Shown: positions 36,141 through 43,278 of the stretch, piece by piece | Layout: each line of letters begins with the position of its first letter | How positions within the stretch are numbered: the first letter of the stretch is position 1 | Source: Streptomyces sp. NBC_01224 | Lineage (GTDB): Bacteria > Actinomycetota > Actinomycetes > Streptomycetales > Streptomycetaceae | Direction of reading: 5' to 3' | Assembly: GCF_036002945.1 (NCBI RefSeq) | Contig: NZ_CP108529.1 | Span: 2,666,001-2,730,000 of the forward strand | DNA: 64,000 nucleotides | The notes under the pieces: model-generated | Told to the model about the DNA's origin: nothing | Databases searched by the model: none | The model's input: the letters and a program-made list of their open reading frames with translations, nothing else | Made by a program: the position numbers and the translations under genes

Positions 36141-36782
36141 ATGCGACTGTCGGAACTGAGCGAGAAGAGCGGCGTCAAGACCGCGACGATCAAGTACTAC
36201 CTGCGCGAGGGACTGCTGCGGCCGGGTCACCGGGTCAGCGCGACGCAGGCCGAGTACGACGAGAGCCATCTGCGTCGGCTGCGCCTGGTGCGGGCCCTGA
36301 TCCAGGTCGGCCGTCTCCCCGTGGCCACGACCCGCGAGGTCCTCTCCCATGTCGACGACGAGTCCCTGGGTCGCACGATCCGCCTGGGCGCCGCCCTGTG
36401 GTCGCTCCCGCACGGTCCGGACCCCGACGAGGATGCCCCTGAGACAGCGACCGCCCGCGCGGAGGTCGAACGGCTCCTGGACCGGCTCGGCTGGGCGACC
36501 TCGCAGGAGCTCGGCTCCCTGTCCCCCGCCCATCGCGCGCTGGTGTCGTCGGTGGCCACCCTCATCCGGCTCGGCTATCCCTGCGATGTCGAATATCTGG
36601 CTGAGCAGGCCCGCCTCATGCACCAAGTCGCCGTCCAGGACCTGGACATGATGGATACGTACCCCACGGAGGTGGAGCAGGTGGAGACGGCGGTCGCGTC
36701 GGCCGTGCTCTACGAGCCGCTGCTGATGTCGCTGCGCAGGATGGCCCAGGAGGAGGAGTCGGCCCGGCGGTACGGACTCTGA
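36141..36782 (+). CDS. MerR-family transcriptional regulator
   Basis: A 213-aa regulator. The ATG at 36141 follows GGGAAGG. The N-terminal DNA-binding region is MRLSELSEKSGVKTATIKYY then LREGLLRPGHRVSATQAEYDESHLRRLRLVRAL (key motif SG-K-TIKYYLREGLL). The helical effector region (about 80-213) is longer than in metal-sensing MerR proteins and lacks a paired-cysteine metal site. It probably controls itself and the divergent DUF4188 gene through the 33-bp palindrome. The inducer is unknown. Confidence 0.88.
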   Translation: MRLSELSEKSGVKTATIKYYLREGLLRPGHRVSATQAEYDESHLRRLRLVRALIQVGRLPVATTREVLSHVDDESLGRTIRLGAALWSLPHGPDPDEDAPETATARAEVERLLDRLGWATSQELGSLSPAHRALVSSVATLIRLGYPCDVEYLAEQARLMHQVAVQDLDMMDTYPTEVEQVETAVASAVLYEPLLMSLRRMAQEEESARRYGL

Positions 36783-36829
36783 CGGACAATCCGGCAGACA
36801 TTCCGGCGGGCGTTCTGGCGGGCAAGCAG

Positions 36830-36858
36830 AAGGCCCCTCACCGAGGTGAAGGGCCCTT
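36830..36858. terminator. Hairpin between MerR gene and tRNA cluster
   Basis: AAGGCCCCTCACC (36830-36842) pairs with GGTGAAGGGCCCTT (36845-36858) with one mismatch. It lies between the plus-strand MerR gene and the minus-strand tRNA cluster, so it can end both transcripts. Confidence 0.65.
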
Positions 36859-36874
36859 GTCTGTCGCTCTGTTG

Positions 36875-36947
36875 TACCCCCGACCGGATTCGAACCGGCG
36901 CTACTGCCGTGAGAGGGCAGCGTGCTAGGCCGCTACACAACGGGGGC
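36875..36947 (-). tRNA. tRNA-Glu (anticodon CTC), copy 1
   Basis: A 73-nt cloverleaf. The acceptor GCCCCCG pairs with CGGGGGT, and the anticodon stem-loop is CTGCC-CTCTCAC-GGCAG with CTC. The T-loop is GGTTCGAATCC. CCA is not encoded. All three Glu copies in the cluster have the same sequence as far as read. Confidence 0.97.
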
Positions 36948-36972
36948 TTGTTAATACTGTTGCATTTCTGCG

Positions 36973-37044
36973 CTGGGCTACCAGGACTCGAACCTAGAAT
37001 GACGGTACCAGAAACCGTAGTGTTGCCAATTACACCATAGCCCA
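36973..37044 (-). tRNA. tRNA-Gln (anticodon CTG), copy 1
   Basis: A 72-nt cloverleaf. The acceptor TGGGCTA pairs with TAGCCCA, the anticodon stem-loop is ACGGT-TTCTGGT-ACCGT with CTG, and the T-loop is GGTTCGAGTCC. Confidence 0.97.
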
Positions 37045-37056
37045 TGGTGTTGCAAG

Positions 37057-37129
37057 TACCCCCGACCGGATTCGAACCGGCGCTACTGCCGTGAGAGGGC
37101 AGCGTGCTAGGCCGCTACACAACGGGGGC
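37057..37129 (-). tRNA. tRNA-Glu (anticodon CTC), copy 2
   Basis: A 73-nt cloverleaf identical in the tRNA body to the copy at 36875-36947. It lies 12 nt upstream (in transcription) of the Gln copy 1. Confidence 0.97.
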
Positions 37130-37189
37130 CCTAGCGATCCTGCATCGAGATCGTGGGTGCGACCCAGATGATCTCGCGGGAAGGATCTG

Positions 37190-37262
37190 TACCCCCGACC
37201 GGATTCGAACCGGCGCTACTGCCGTGAGAGGGCAGCGTGCTAGGCCGCTACACAACGGGGGC
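37190..37262 (-). tRNA. tRNA-Glu (anticodon CTC), copy 3
   Basis: A 73-nt cloverleaf identical in the tRNA body to the other two Glu copies. Confidence 0.97.
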
Positions 37263-37287
37263 TTGTTACTACTGTTGCATTTCTGCG

Positions 37288-37359
37288 CTGGGCTACCAGG
37301 ACTCGAACCTAGAATGACGGTACCAGAAACCGTAGTGTTGCCAATTACACCATAGCCCA
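37288..37359 (-). tRNA. tRNA-Gln (anticodon CTG), copy 2
   Basis: A 72-nt cloverleaf identical to Gln copy 1. The 25-nt spacer to Glu copy 3 is almost identical to the spacer between Gln copy 1 and Glu copy 1, showing that a Gln-Glu unit was duplicated. Confidence 0.97.
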
Positions 37360-37507
37360 CCAAAACTCAACCCCCCGGAAGGGGTTTTGTTCGGTTTGCG
37401 CTTTCCGTTCGGATCTTCCGTCCCGCTCGGGCGGCGCAGGAAGAACATTACCTGAAGGTGTCCGGCGCTCCAAAACGGGTATTGCCCGCCAGGGCTTGTC
37501 CGGCGGA

Positions 37508-38203
37508 TCAGGGTCGGGCAGGCCTCAGCAGGCCGGGCAGCTGATCGAGCCCGCTGATACGGACGAGCTCGGGCCGCCCGCCACGTCCGCCCCGATCCAG
37601 CCAGATCCCCATCAGTCCCGCGGCGACCGCGCCGCCCGCGTCGATGTCCGGCTCGTCCCCCACGTACGCGACCTCCTGCGGCTCCAGCGCCAGCGCGTCG
37701 CAGGCGGCGTGGAAGGCACCGGCCTCGGGCTTGGAGACGCCCAGCTCCACAGCGCACACCACGGCCTCGAACCGCTCCCGCACACCGAGCGTGCGCAGCT
37801 TGCGGTCCTGGTTGTGAATGCTGGAGTTCGACAGCACCGCGTGCCGGAACCCGCCCGCCAGCACATCCAGCACGGGCAGCACATCGGGAAAGAGCGACCA
37901 GGCGGCCTCGTAGTGGGCCGCGTGCCGAGCAAACCAGTCGTCGGCCTCGGCATCCTCCAGCGCCCGCGAGAGGAACTCCCGGACCCGGTCCCGGCGCTGC
38001 CCCTGGAAGTCCGTCTCCCCGGCGGCGAACCGTGCCCAGTGCACATCGGTGATCGCCCGCCACGCAGCGAGGGCCTGCTCGACGGAGTCGTATCCGTCGG
38101 GCAGGCCCTCGTGTTCGAGATGCTTGCTCATGCCGGCGCGGTCGGCGCCCGTGTAGTCGAAGATCGTGTCGTCGATGTCCCAGAGGACCGCGCGGATCGT
38201 CAT
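37508..38203 (-). CDS. HAD-family hydrolase
   Basis: A 231-aa phosphatase-type hydrolase. Motif I is DIDDT (residues 9-13), motif II is LSNSS, the motif III lysine is in GVSKPEAGAF, and motif IV is YVGDEPDID. The helical cap (about 18-90) places it in subfamily I. It starts at ATG 38203, 7 nt after TAAGCT (38216-38211) with no ribosome binding site, so it is probably leaderless. Substrate unknown. Confidence 0.9.
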   Translation of the reverse strand: MTIRAVLWDIDDTIFDYTGADRAGMSKHLEHEGLPDGYDSVEQALAAWRAITDVHWARFAAGETDFQGQRRDRVREFLSRALEDAEADDWFARHAAHYEAAWSLFPDVLPVLDVLAGGFRHAVLSNSSIHNQDRKLRTLGVRERFEAVVCAVELGVSKPEAGAFHAACDALALEPQEVAYVGDEPDIDAGGAVAAGLMGIWLDRGGRGGRPELVRISGLDQLPGLLRPARP

Positions 38204-38210
38204 GCGGCCC

Positions 38211-38216
38211 AGCTTA
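38211..38216 (-). promoter_or_regulatory. -10 element TAAGCT, likely leaderless start of HAD gene
   Basis: On the minus strand TAAGCT ends 7 nt before the ATG at 38203, and no Shine-Dalgarno sequence fits. Confidence 0.5.
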
Positions 38217-38221
38217 GGTTC

Positions 38222-38842
38222 CTACGCGGCGAGCGCGGTGGGCTTCGCGGTGCGCTGGAGGCCGATGAAGACAACCTTCAGGTCGTCGCTCTCCTCGGGA
38301 TGAACAGGTCGTCCGGACCGCCGGGCGCCGGTCATGGAAGGGGCTGCCACCCGCATTCGCAGTTCGGCCTGTTTCTTGAGACGGGCCTCCGGCGAGATGA
38401 GGTGTGGGATGGCGGCGGTATCGAACGCCATGCCTGCGGTGGGAAGCTCGTGGTTCTTACCGGTGCAGGTGCGGGCGGACCAGTAGAGGGAGCGGGAAAG
38501 CTCACGCAAGCCGGCGACGGCGGTCTGCGGGGGCACGGTCGCCTGCTTGTGCACGGCGTGGCTCCCCTGGCGCGGGACGATGTCCATCTTGGCGTTCACG
38601 GTGGGCCCGCCGAGCTTCTGGAACGAGGCTCGTGCAGCATCGCGTTCAGATCCGTCTTGTACGGCGCCCGGAGTGAGCTGCCCCGGTCGTACATCCAGTG
38701 CGCGGCGAGTTCGATCGCGCGACGGGCACAGAAGCAGGCGGCAGGGGAGCGCTGTACGTGAACGCTCGGCGCGGGTGGCCTCCTCGTAGAGGGCGGGCCA
38801 TTCGGCACGGAGAGGTGAAGTTCCCTGCGGGGCGGGAGGCAC
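38222..38842 (-). pseudogene. Frameshifted N-terminal remnant of a DUF4145-type restriction (HsdR-like) subunit
   Basis: The similarity zigzags between two frames. One frame gives LRAEWPALYEEATRAERS. The next frame (about 38739-38626) gives ACFCARRAIELAAHWMYDRG followed by SLRAPYKTDLNAMLHEP. The first frame then resumes at 38623 with SFQKLGGPTVNAKMDIVPRQ, HAVHKQATVPPQTAVAGLRE and a YWSART segment. This is the DUF4145 N-terminal region of large type I restriction endonuclease subunits. The second shift is explained by a single missing base in CCTCGTTCCAG (expected Pro-Ser-Phe-Gln). The rest of the ~1000-aa protein, including the helicase and nuclease, is absent. It lies next to the XRE/DUF397 cassette. 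Confidence 0.7.
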
Positions 38843-38880
38843 ACCTGGGCTCCACGGTCCTTAGCTAAGGGGTCACAGCC

Positions 38881-39081
38881 TCATCCGGGTTGCGCCCAGG
38901 CGCCGCCGTTCGCCTTGATCGATGCGAGCAGCGCGCCCAGGCCGCCACGGGTCGCCGCGACCATCACGTCGGGCTCGTCGCTCTCCCGCAGCCTGAGCAT
39001 GCCGTCAGGTGCGGTGGCGACGTTGACACAGTTCGCCGCCTCGCCGCTGAAGGACGATTTCTGCCATACCAAGGGCGTCAC
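38881..39081 (-). CDS. DUF397 protein (whiJ/abaA-type partner)
   Basis: A 66-aa protein with the DUF397 signature: VWQKSSFSGEAANCVNVA, LRLRESDEPDVMVAATRGGL and LLASIKANG. It starts 16 nt after the stop of the upstream XRE gene on the same strand. In Streptomyces such pairs belong to the whiJ-like group, where the small protein is thought to modulate the paired DNA-binding protein. The function of this copy is unknown. Confidence 0.92.
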   Translation of the reverse strand: MTPLVWQKSSFSGEAANCVNVATAPDGMLRLRESDEPDVMVAATRGGLGALLASIKANGGAWAQPG

Positions 39082-39097
39082 GGAGTTCCTCTATTCC

Positions 39098-39952
39098 TCA
39101 GAGCGAGCGCATGACGCGCAGGATGAGATCCCTCGACTCCGATGGTCCGAGGGCACACGCCTCCATACGGTCCAGCACAGTGCGGTACTTGGCGAGCTGG
39201 GCCACACCGTCAACGAAGACGGAGCCATGATCCGTATCCAGCTGAACGGTGTCCAGTGGTGGAACCTGGCCGCCGAATTGAACGATGCCGTGCCCGGCGC
39301 CGGGAAATGTCCCGATCCCAAACGGGACCACCAACACTGTCAGGTGAGCCTCTTCGCTGCGATCAATCATGTACTGAAGCTGATCTCGCGCGACAGCCTG
39401 ACCGCCGAAGCCCATCCTCAGGGCCGCCTCGTGAACGATGGCCGTCAGAGGCGTCGGCTCTTTGCCGTGGACAACGGCCTGGCGCTTGAGCCGATGCGAG
39501 ACGCGATGCTCCACCTCGTACGGAGCCATAGCGGGCACGACGTCACCGATGACCACTCGGGCGTGCTCCCTGGTCTGAAGGAGGCCCGGAATGTGGATCA
39601 CTGATGCAATGCGCATCGTCCGCGCGTGGTGTTCCAACTCCGCGAGGTCGAGGGCGTCGGCCGGAAGGATCTCCCGGTACTCCTCCCACCACCCACGCGT
39701 CCGGCCACCCGTCATCTCCGCCAAGGCGTCGATCAGATCCTGGTCGCTGCACTCATACAGCCTGGCCAGTGCCCTGACGCGATCAGCGCTTACTGCGTAG
39801 CCGCCGGCCTCGATGTTGCTGATGCGTGACTGCGTCGCACCGAAGAGCTCGCCCGCTCGCGTGGCCGACAGGTCCGCGTGCTCTCTCATTCTGCGCAGCT
39901 CCGCCCCCAGGCGCCGTTGCTTCACAGACGGCGGAAGCTTGGCACGAGCCAC
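39098..39952 (-). CDS. WhiJ-like XRE-family DNA-binding protein (HTH plus DUF5753)
   Basis: A 284-aa protein; the GTG at 39952 is chosen because AAGGAG lies upstream. The N-terminal helix-turn-helix is RLGAELRRMREHADLSATRA then ELFGATQSRISNIEAGGY (about residues 12-50). The C-terminal DUF5753/Scr1-associated region has WWEEYREILPADALDLAELE, IPGLLQTREHARVV and the terminal LILRVMRSL. The gene is followed by a DUF397 gene and is divergent from a small gene at 40102, forming the usual three-part whiJ-like cassette. Direct repeats in the promoter (40006-40044) are probable operators. Confidence 0.93.
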   Translation of the reverse strand: MARAKLPPSVKQRRLGAELRRMREHADLSATRAGELFGATQSRISNIEAGGYAVSADRVRALARLYECSDQDLIDALAEMTGGRTRGWWEEYREILPADALDLAELEHHARTMRIASVIHIPGLLQTREHARVVIGDVVPAMAPYEVEHRVSHRLKRQAVVHGKEPTPLTAIVHEAALRMGFGGQAVARDQLQYMIDRSEEAHLTVLVVPFGIGTFPGAGHGIVQFGGQVPPLDTVQLDTDHGSVFVDGVAQLAKYRTVLDRMEACALGPSESRDLILRVMRSL

Positions 39953-40005
39953 GGTCCTCACTCCTTGCGTACACAACTCCTCCCATCACCCACACGAGGG
40001 GCTTT

Positions 40006-40044
40006 GGGCTGCAAATCAACATTCCGATGGGCTACATATCAACA
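40006..40044. promoter_or_regulatory. Two 16-bp direct repeats, likely operator of the XRE cassette
   Basis: GGGCTGCAAATCAACA (40006-40021) and GGGCTACATATCAACA (40029-40044) differ at two positions and are spaced 23 bp apart, about two helical turns. They lie in the divergent region between the XRE gene (start 39952) and the 108-aa gene (start 40102). Confidence 0.6.
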
Positions 40045-40101
40045 CGCGCCTTACGGTTACCTCAGGCTTCTCAACTCCTCAAAGCCGACAGGAGACTTCG
40101 T

Positions 40102-40428
40102 ATGGCCACCGTAGCCCCGCAGCCTTCGCCCCCCGCCCCTCCCGACGACTTCGCCGACGAGATCCGTGCCCTCGTCGAAGCCACCGCACCCCGCCTCTTC
40201 GCCGTCGTCGAGCAGTTCCGAACCGACTGCGGCGAGCCCGACGCCCGGGTCGCGGCATGGGGCCTCGCGCACAACGACGGAAGCGCTCAGGTCACCGCCG
40301 TAGACGGCGGGTTCCGGTTGTCGCTGCGTACCCCCGAGCGCGCCGCGCAACTGGTCTCCTTGCGCCCCGGGAGCATCGGATGCCTGGTATGGCCGGAGCC
40401 AACAGCCGCCACCACACACCCGAGTTGA
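40102..40428 (+). CDS. Small divergent partner of the XRE/DUF397 cassette
   Basis: A 108-aa protein; the ATG at 40102 follows GGAG. The sequence has a helical core (FADEIRALVEATAPRLFAVV) and the WGLAHNDGSAQVT and GFRLSLRTPERA stretches that I recall from Streptomyces proteins found divergently to WhiJ-like regulators. It has no DNA-binding motif. Function unknown; it is probably regulated with the XRE gene through the shared direct repeats. Confidence 0.75.
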   Translation: MATVAPQPSPPAPPDDFADEIRALVEATAPRLFAVVEQFRTDCGEPDARVAAWGLAHNDGSAQVTAVDGGFRLSLRTPERAAQLVSLRPGSIGCLVWPEPTAATTHPS

Positions 40429-40530
40429 CTCAGGCCAACCACGTGTGACGAGGAACTTGACCTTGCACGCGGACCGCTGGCAGCGTCAGAGCCAGCAAAC
40501 AGCACATCGCGCATATGACTGCGCAGACCC

Positions 40531-40558
40531 TGTGGCCGTCCCTTCGGGGGCGGCCACA
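40531..40558. terminator. UUCG-capped terminator between convergent genes
   Basis: TGTGGCCGTCCC-TTCG-GGGGCGGCCACA (40531-40558) is a 12-bp stem with one G-T pair and a UUCG loop. It lies between the 108-aa gene and the lipoprotein gene. Confidence 0.85.
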
Positions 40559-40597
40559 GACGTGTTCTAGGGTGTCCCAGGGCCAAGGGCTCAGAAC

Positions 40598-41140
40598 TCA
40601 GAATTTCTGCTGCTCGACACCCGGCGGCAGGAGGCAGGGGGTGCTGACGATGAAGACCAGGAGGTCCTTGTCCACGGACCCCACCGAGACGAACTGCTGA
40701 TCCTTCGGGTGCTTGGCGTCAACCACGTTTGCCGGCTCTGTGTCCAGATCGACTTCGAAGCTCTGGATGTCGAAGCCCTTGCCCTTGAGGGTCTTCTCGA
40801 TGTCCGTGACAGCTTGGGCATGCTGGGCACGGGGAAGAGTTCCTCGCACCGAGTAGCTCAACGTGAACCTGCCGTCGTCAGCCTCCTCGTTGTTACTGCC
40901 GATACAGTTGGTGAAGTCGGCCGTGGGACGAGCCGTATTGGGGTCAAGGTGGGCATGCGCTGTGCTGACCATGGAATCGGTCCAGTGCTTGGCCCATTTC
41001 TCGGCCTTCTCCCTGCTCATGCGGGGAAGCGGATCGTTCACACCTTCGTCGGACATACAGCCTCCCAGTAGCAAGGCCAGGGCTAGAGCGGCAGCGCTCC
41101 TATGCCCGGCAGATGCGTGTACAGATACGCGGCGTGCCAT
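40598..41140 (-). CDS. Putative lipoprotein, last gene of the ESX-like/hydrolase triad
   Basis: A 180-aa protein from ATG 41140. A basic N-terminus and hydrophobic stretch end in LALALLLGGC, a clear lipobox with the cysteine near residue 28. The mature part is hydrophilic with RFTLSYSVRGTLPRAQHAQA and no recognised domain. The ATG overlaps the hydrolase stop by 1 nt (TGATG), so the two are translationally coupled. Coupling to a putative secreted hydrolase makes an inhibitor or periplasm-side partner a fair guess, but the sequence does not prove it. Confidence 0.85.
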   Translation of the reverse strand: MARRVSVHASAGHRSAAALALALLLGGCMSDEGVNDPLPRMSREKAEKWAKHWTDSMVSTAHAHLDPNTARPTADFTNCIGSNNEEADDGRFTLSYSVRGTLPRAQHAQAVTDIEKTLKGKGFDIQSFEVDLDTEPANVVDAKHPKDQQFVSVGSVDKDLLVFIVSTPCLLPPGVEQQKF

Positions 41141-42765
41141 CAGCCTGTTCCTCCGCCCCGAGGTGCGAGTCCGGCGATGATGCGGCCCTGGTTTTCCAGG
41201 CTCTTGCTGCCGTCGTTCCAATAGCCGCCGTGATCTTTGGTGTCCACATACATGTGCTGCGCCCCGAACTCCGATTTCTTGGGGTCCGCTCCGAGCGTGG
41301 CGCCGGAGAAATAGTTGGAGACCGGATCGTTGTCCGCGGTACCCACATACATATGCTTGGGATCGGTATGAAGCTGGTCGGCACGGTCGACCGTCATGCC
41401 AGGACTCCCGACGGCCACCATGTCGTCGGCGTCCAGCCCTCGCCCACCGGCATCGGCTGCACCGGCGACCGTTGAGCCGTAGCTGTGGGACAGGACCGTG
41501 AGGTGGCTCCGCTCCCCCTGGTGTGCAGCTCGCAGGCCATGCGTGAAGTCACGCAGGTCCCCGGCTCCGTCCTGAGCGCGGCCCTGCGTAGCGACCCCAA
41601 GGTTCAGCTCTGCCTTCTTCACCGAATCAAGGTTCGCCTCGGGGGCGTTGTAGTCCAGCCAGGAGACGACCGCCACGTCCGTCGCCCCGTTCGCGCTCCA
41701 TCGACCGGCGGCGCCCTGAAGCTTTGCGGCTCGGTCGATCTGGCCCCCCACGTTGTCCAGCTGGTTACTCGTCCCCGGGACCTGAACAGCCGTGTGCCGG
41801 GCCGTGTCCGGATTGCCGACGGCGACGATCGCGCGGCCGTCCTTCGAGGTGTCGAATCCGAGCAGGTACAGCTGCTTGTGCGCGGGCGCCGTGTCTTCCC
41901 TGTCCAGGCGGTCCTTGAGGGCGCTCAGTGAGCGGTAGCTGTCGCGCTCGTGATAGCCGAGGTCGCCCTCGCGCAGCGCATAGTCGTTGAGCTGCATGTC
42001 CAGCACCGCTCGGTTCGCGTCGTCGCGGGTGGTTGTGGGAAGGCCGTCCAGTTTGCCGATCTGGTCGGGAAAGGCCGCCAGGTAGAAGTCGCGCTGGTCG
42101 GAGGTGAGGCCCGCCCACCAGTCGGCGGTGCGTTGCGGATCTTTCCCGTCCGGAATGTTCTTCCTGCCGAGCCCGGCGAACTCGGCGATCCGTGCGGCGT
42201 CCTCTGCGGCGTTGGCACCGCCGTACTGCTTGTCCAGGTCGAAGGGATCGATCTGATGGAGGAGTTCGGTCGCGTCGCTACTGACTCGTTCCGCTTCCGC
42301 CACCGCCTCGTCGATTCGGGCCCGGTAGCCCCCCAGTCCGGCGTTGGCCTGCTGCTGAACGCCCTGATAGTCCGGGTCGTTGTGATACTTCGGATCGACC
42401 GCCTGCTTCGGCTCGACCCAGCCGTCTTCCGTGACGGTATGACCGGCCGCCTCGGCATCCGACACCGCATGGCGCAGTTTGCGCTGGGCGGCCTGCATCC
42501 GGGTGCTGAGCGTGTCCAGGACCGTGTGGATGAGTTGCGCGTTCGTCTGCGCCGTCTTCCGTTTGCTCTCGGTGGCTTCGAGCGCGTTGAAACCGTAGTG
42601 GGCGGCAACGCCCGACCAGCTTGCCTTGTGCAGCGGCCCCGAGACACGCTTCCCGCTGCCGATCCGGGTGTCGCCGAGGATCCCGGCCAGCTTCTGCCAC
42701 GAGCCGGTGGCCGCTTCCAGATCGGAGAAGTCCTGGCGGAGGAGTTGTGCGAAGAGTTCTGGCAT
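41140..42765 (-). CDS. Alpha/beta-hydrolase with N-terminal ESX-like helical region (DUF1023 type)
   Basis: A 541-aa protein from ATG 42765. Residues about 1-200 are helical and hydrophilic, like WXG100-type or pore-forming effector heads (SWQKLAGILGD, SWSGVAAHYG). The C-terminal half is a DUF1023-type alpha/beta-hydrolase: the nucleophile elbow SHSYGS (VLSHSYGSTVAG), then MVAVGSPGM, an aspartate candidate in GTADNDPVSNYF, and a histidine in DTKDHGGYW. No signal peptide is present, which suits a type VII-like export route or a cytoplasmic protein. The small ESX-like gene lies 7 nt upstream and the lipoprotein gene overlaps downstream. Confidence 0.85.
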   Translation of the reverse strand: MPELFAQLLRQDFSDLEAATGSWQKLAGILGDTRIGSGKRVSGPLHKASWSGVAAHYGFNALEATESKRKTAQTNAQLIHTVLDTLSTRMQAAQRKLRHAVSDAEAAGHTVTEDGWVEPKQAVDPKYHNDPDYQGVQQQANAGLGGYRARIDEAVAEAERVSSDATELLHQIDPFDLDKQYGGANAAEDAARIAEFAGLGRKNIPDGKDPQRTADWWAGLTSDQRDFYLAAFPDQIGKLDGLPTTTRDDANRAVLDMQLNDYALREGDLGYHERDSYRSLSALKDRLDREDTAPAHKQLYLLGFDTSKDGRAIVAVGNPDTARHTAVQVPGTSNQLDNVGGQIDRAAKLQGAAGRWSANGATDVAVVSWLDYNAPEANLDSVKKAELNLGVATQGRAQDGAGDLRDFTHGLRAAHQGERSHLTVLSHSYGSTVAGAADAGGRGLDADDMVAVGSPGMTVDRADQLHTDPKHMYVGTADNDPVSNYFSGATLGADPKKSEFGAQHMYVDTKDHGGYWNDGSKSLENQGRIIAGLAPRGGGTG

Positions 42766-42772
42766 TCGGGGC

Positions 42773-43072
42773 TCACCAGCCCTTGAAGCAGTCGCCGACG
42801 TCCGCATCGTTGATGCTCTGGCCATCGGCCACCAGCCGTAGGCCGTTCGCGTGTTCCGCGAGACGGTCCTTCAGGGTGGTCAGGGCGTCGCCCCAGCCGG
42901 TACCGACGGCCTCGATACGGCCCTTGTCGTCCCATGCCCGGCATGCGGCAGCCGCCGCGGCCGTGTCATCGATCGCCTTCCGCAAAGGCCCCTGCAAATC
43001 TGTTACAAGCGCGTCTGCGGCGCCCGCCGAGGCGTATAACTCGGCTGGGGAGACGTTGAGATCCTCTGTCAT
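42773..43072 (-). CDS. ESX/WXG100-like small helical protein
   Basis: A 99-aa, leaderless-type helical protein (MTEDLNVSPAELYASAGAAD...). Two helices flank a TGWGDALTTL turn, which resembles the WXG turn of type VII-secreted proteins, and the size fits EspC/WXG100 relatives. It is the first gene of the three-gene operon with the hydrolase and lipoprotein. A TTACGG-16-TAGGAT promoter lies about 50 nt upstream. It could be a secretion partner or chaperone for the hydrolase. The assignment is by pattern and size. Confidence 0.75.
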   Translation of the reverse strand: MTEDLNVSPAELYASAGAADALVTDLQGPLRKAIDDTAAAAAACRAWDDKGRIEAVGTGWGDALTTLKDRLAEHANGLRLVADGQSINDADVGDCFKGW

Positions 43073-43120
43073 CTGCCCTTCATTCCTACGTCACGCACCC
43101 CTGTCGGGCCATAGCGACTG

Positions 43121-43148
43121 ATCCTAGCCACGTCAGAGGTTCCCGTAA
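43121..43148 (-). promoter_or_regulatory. Probable promoter of the ESX-like/hydrolase/lipoprotein operon
   Basis: On the minus strand TTACGG (43148-43143), a 16-nt spacer and TAGGAT (43126-43121) form a plausible -35/-10 pair. They lie about 49 nt upstream of the first gene. Confidence 0.45.
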
Positions 43149-43221
43149 GCGAACGGCGATATTCGACTGAATCCCGCACCCCACACCGGCTGAAACGTGT
43201 CTCATAACCGAGAAACGACAA

Positions 43222-43259
43222 AGGGGGCGGCCCCCGGAGTGAACCGGTGGCCGCCCCCT
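43222..43259 (-). terminator. gltX terminator
   Basis: An 11-bp stem AGGGGGCGGCC (43222-43232) with its complement (43249-43259) lies 20 nt past the gltX stop codon on the minus strand. Confidence 0.85.
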
Positions 43260-43278
43260 CAGGGCGTGACCTGAACGG

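Noticed and set aside
36875..37359. Regularly spaced near-identical repeats that could look like a CRISPR array, and small ORFs within them
   Set aside because: The repeats are tRNA-Glu and tRNA-Gln genes with full cloverleaves. No cas genes are present.
36875..38203. A tRNA-associated integration site explaining the accessory genes at 38222-40428
   Set aside because: The tRNA 3' ends face the MerR gene, away from the accessory patch. No integrase or repeated tRNA 3' fragment was found.
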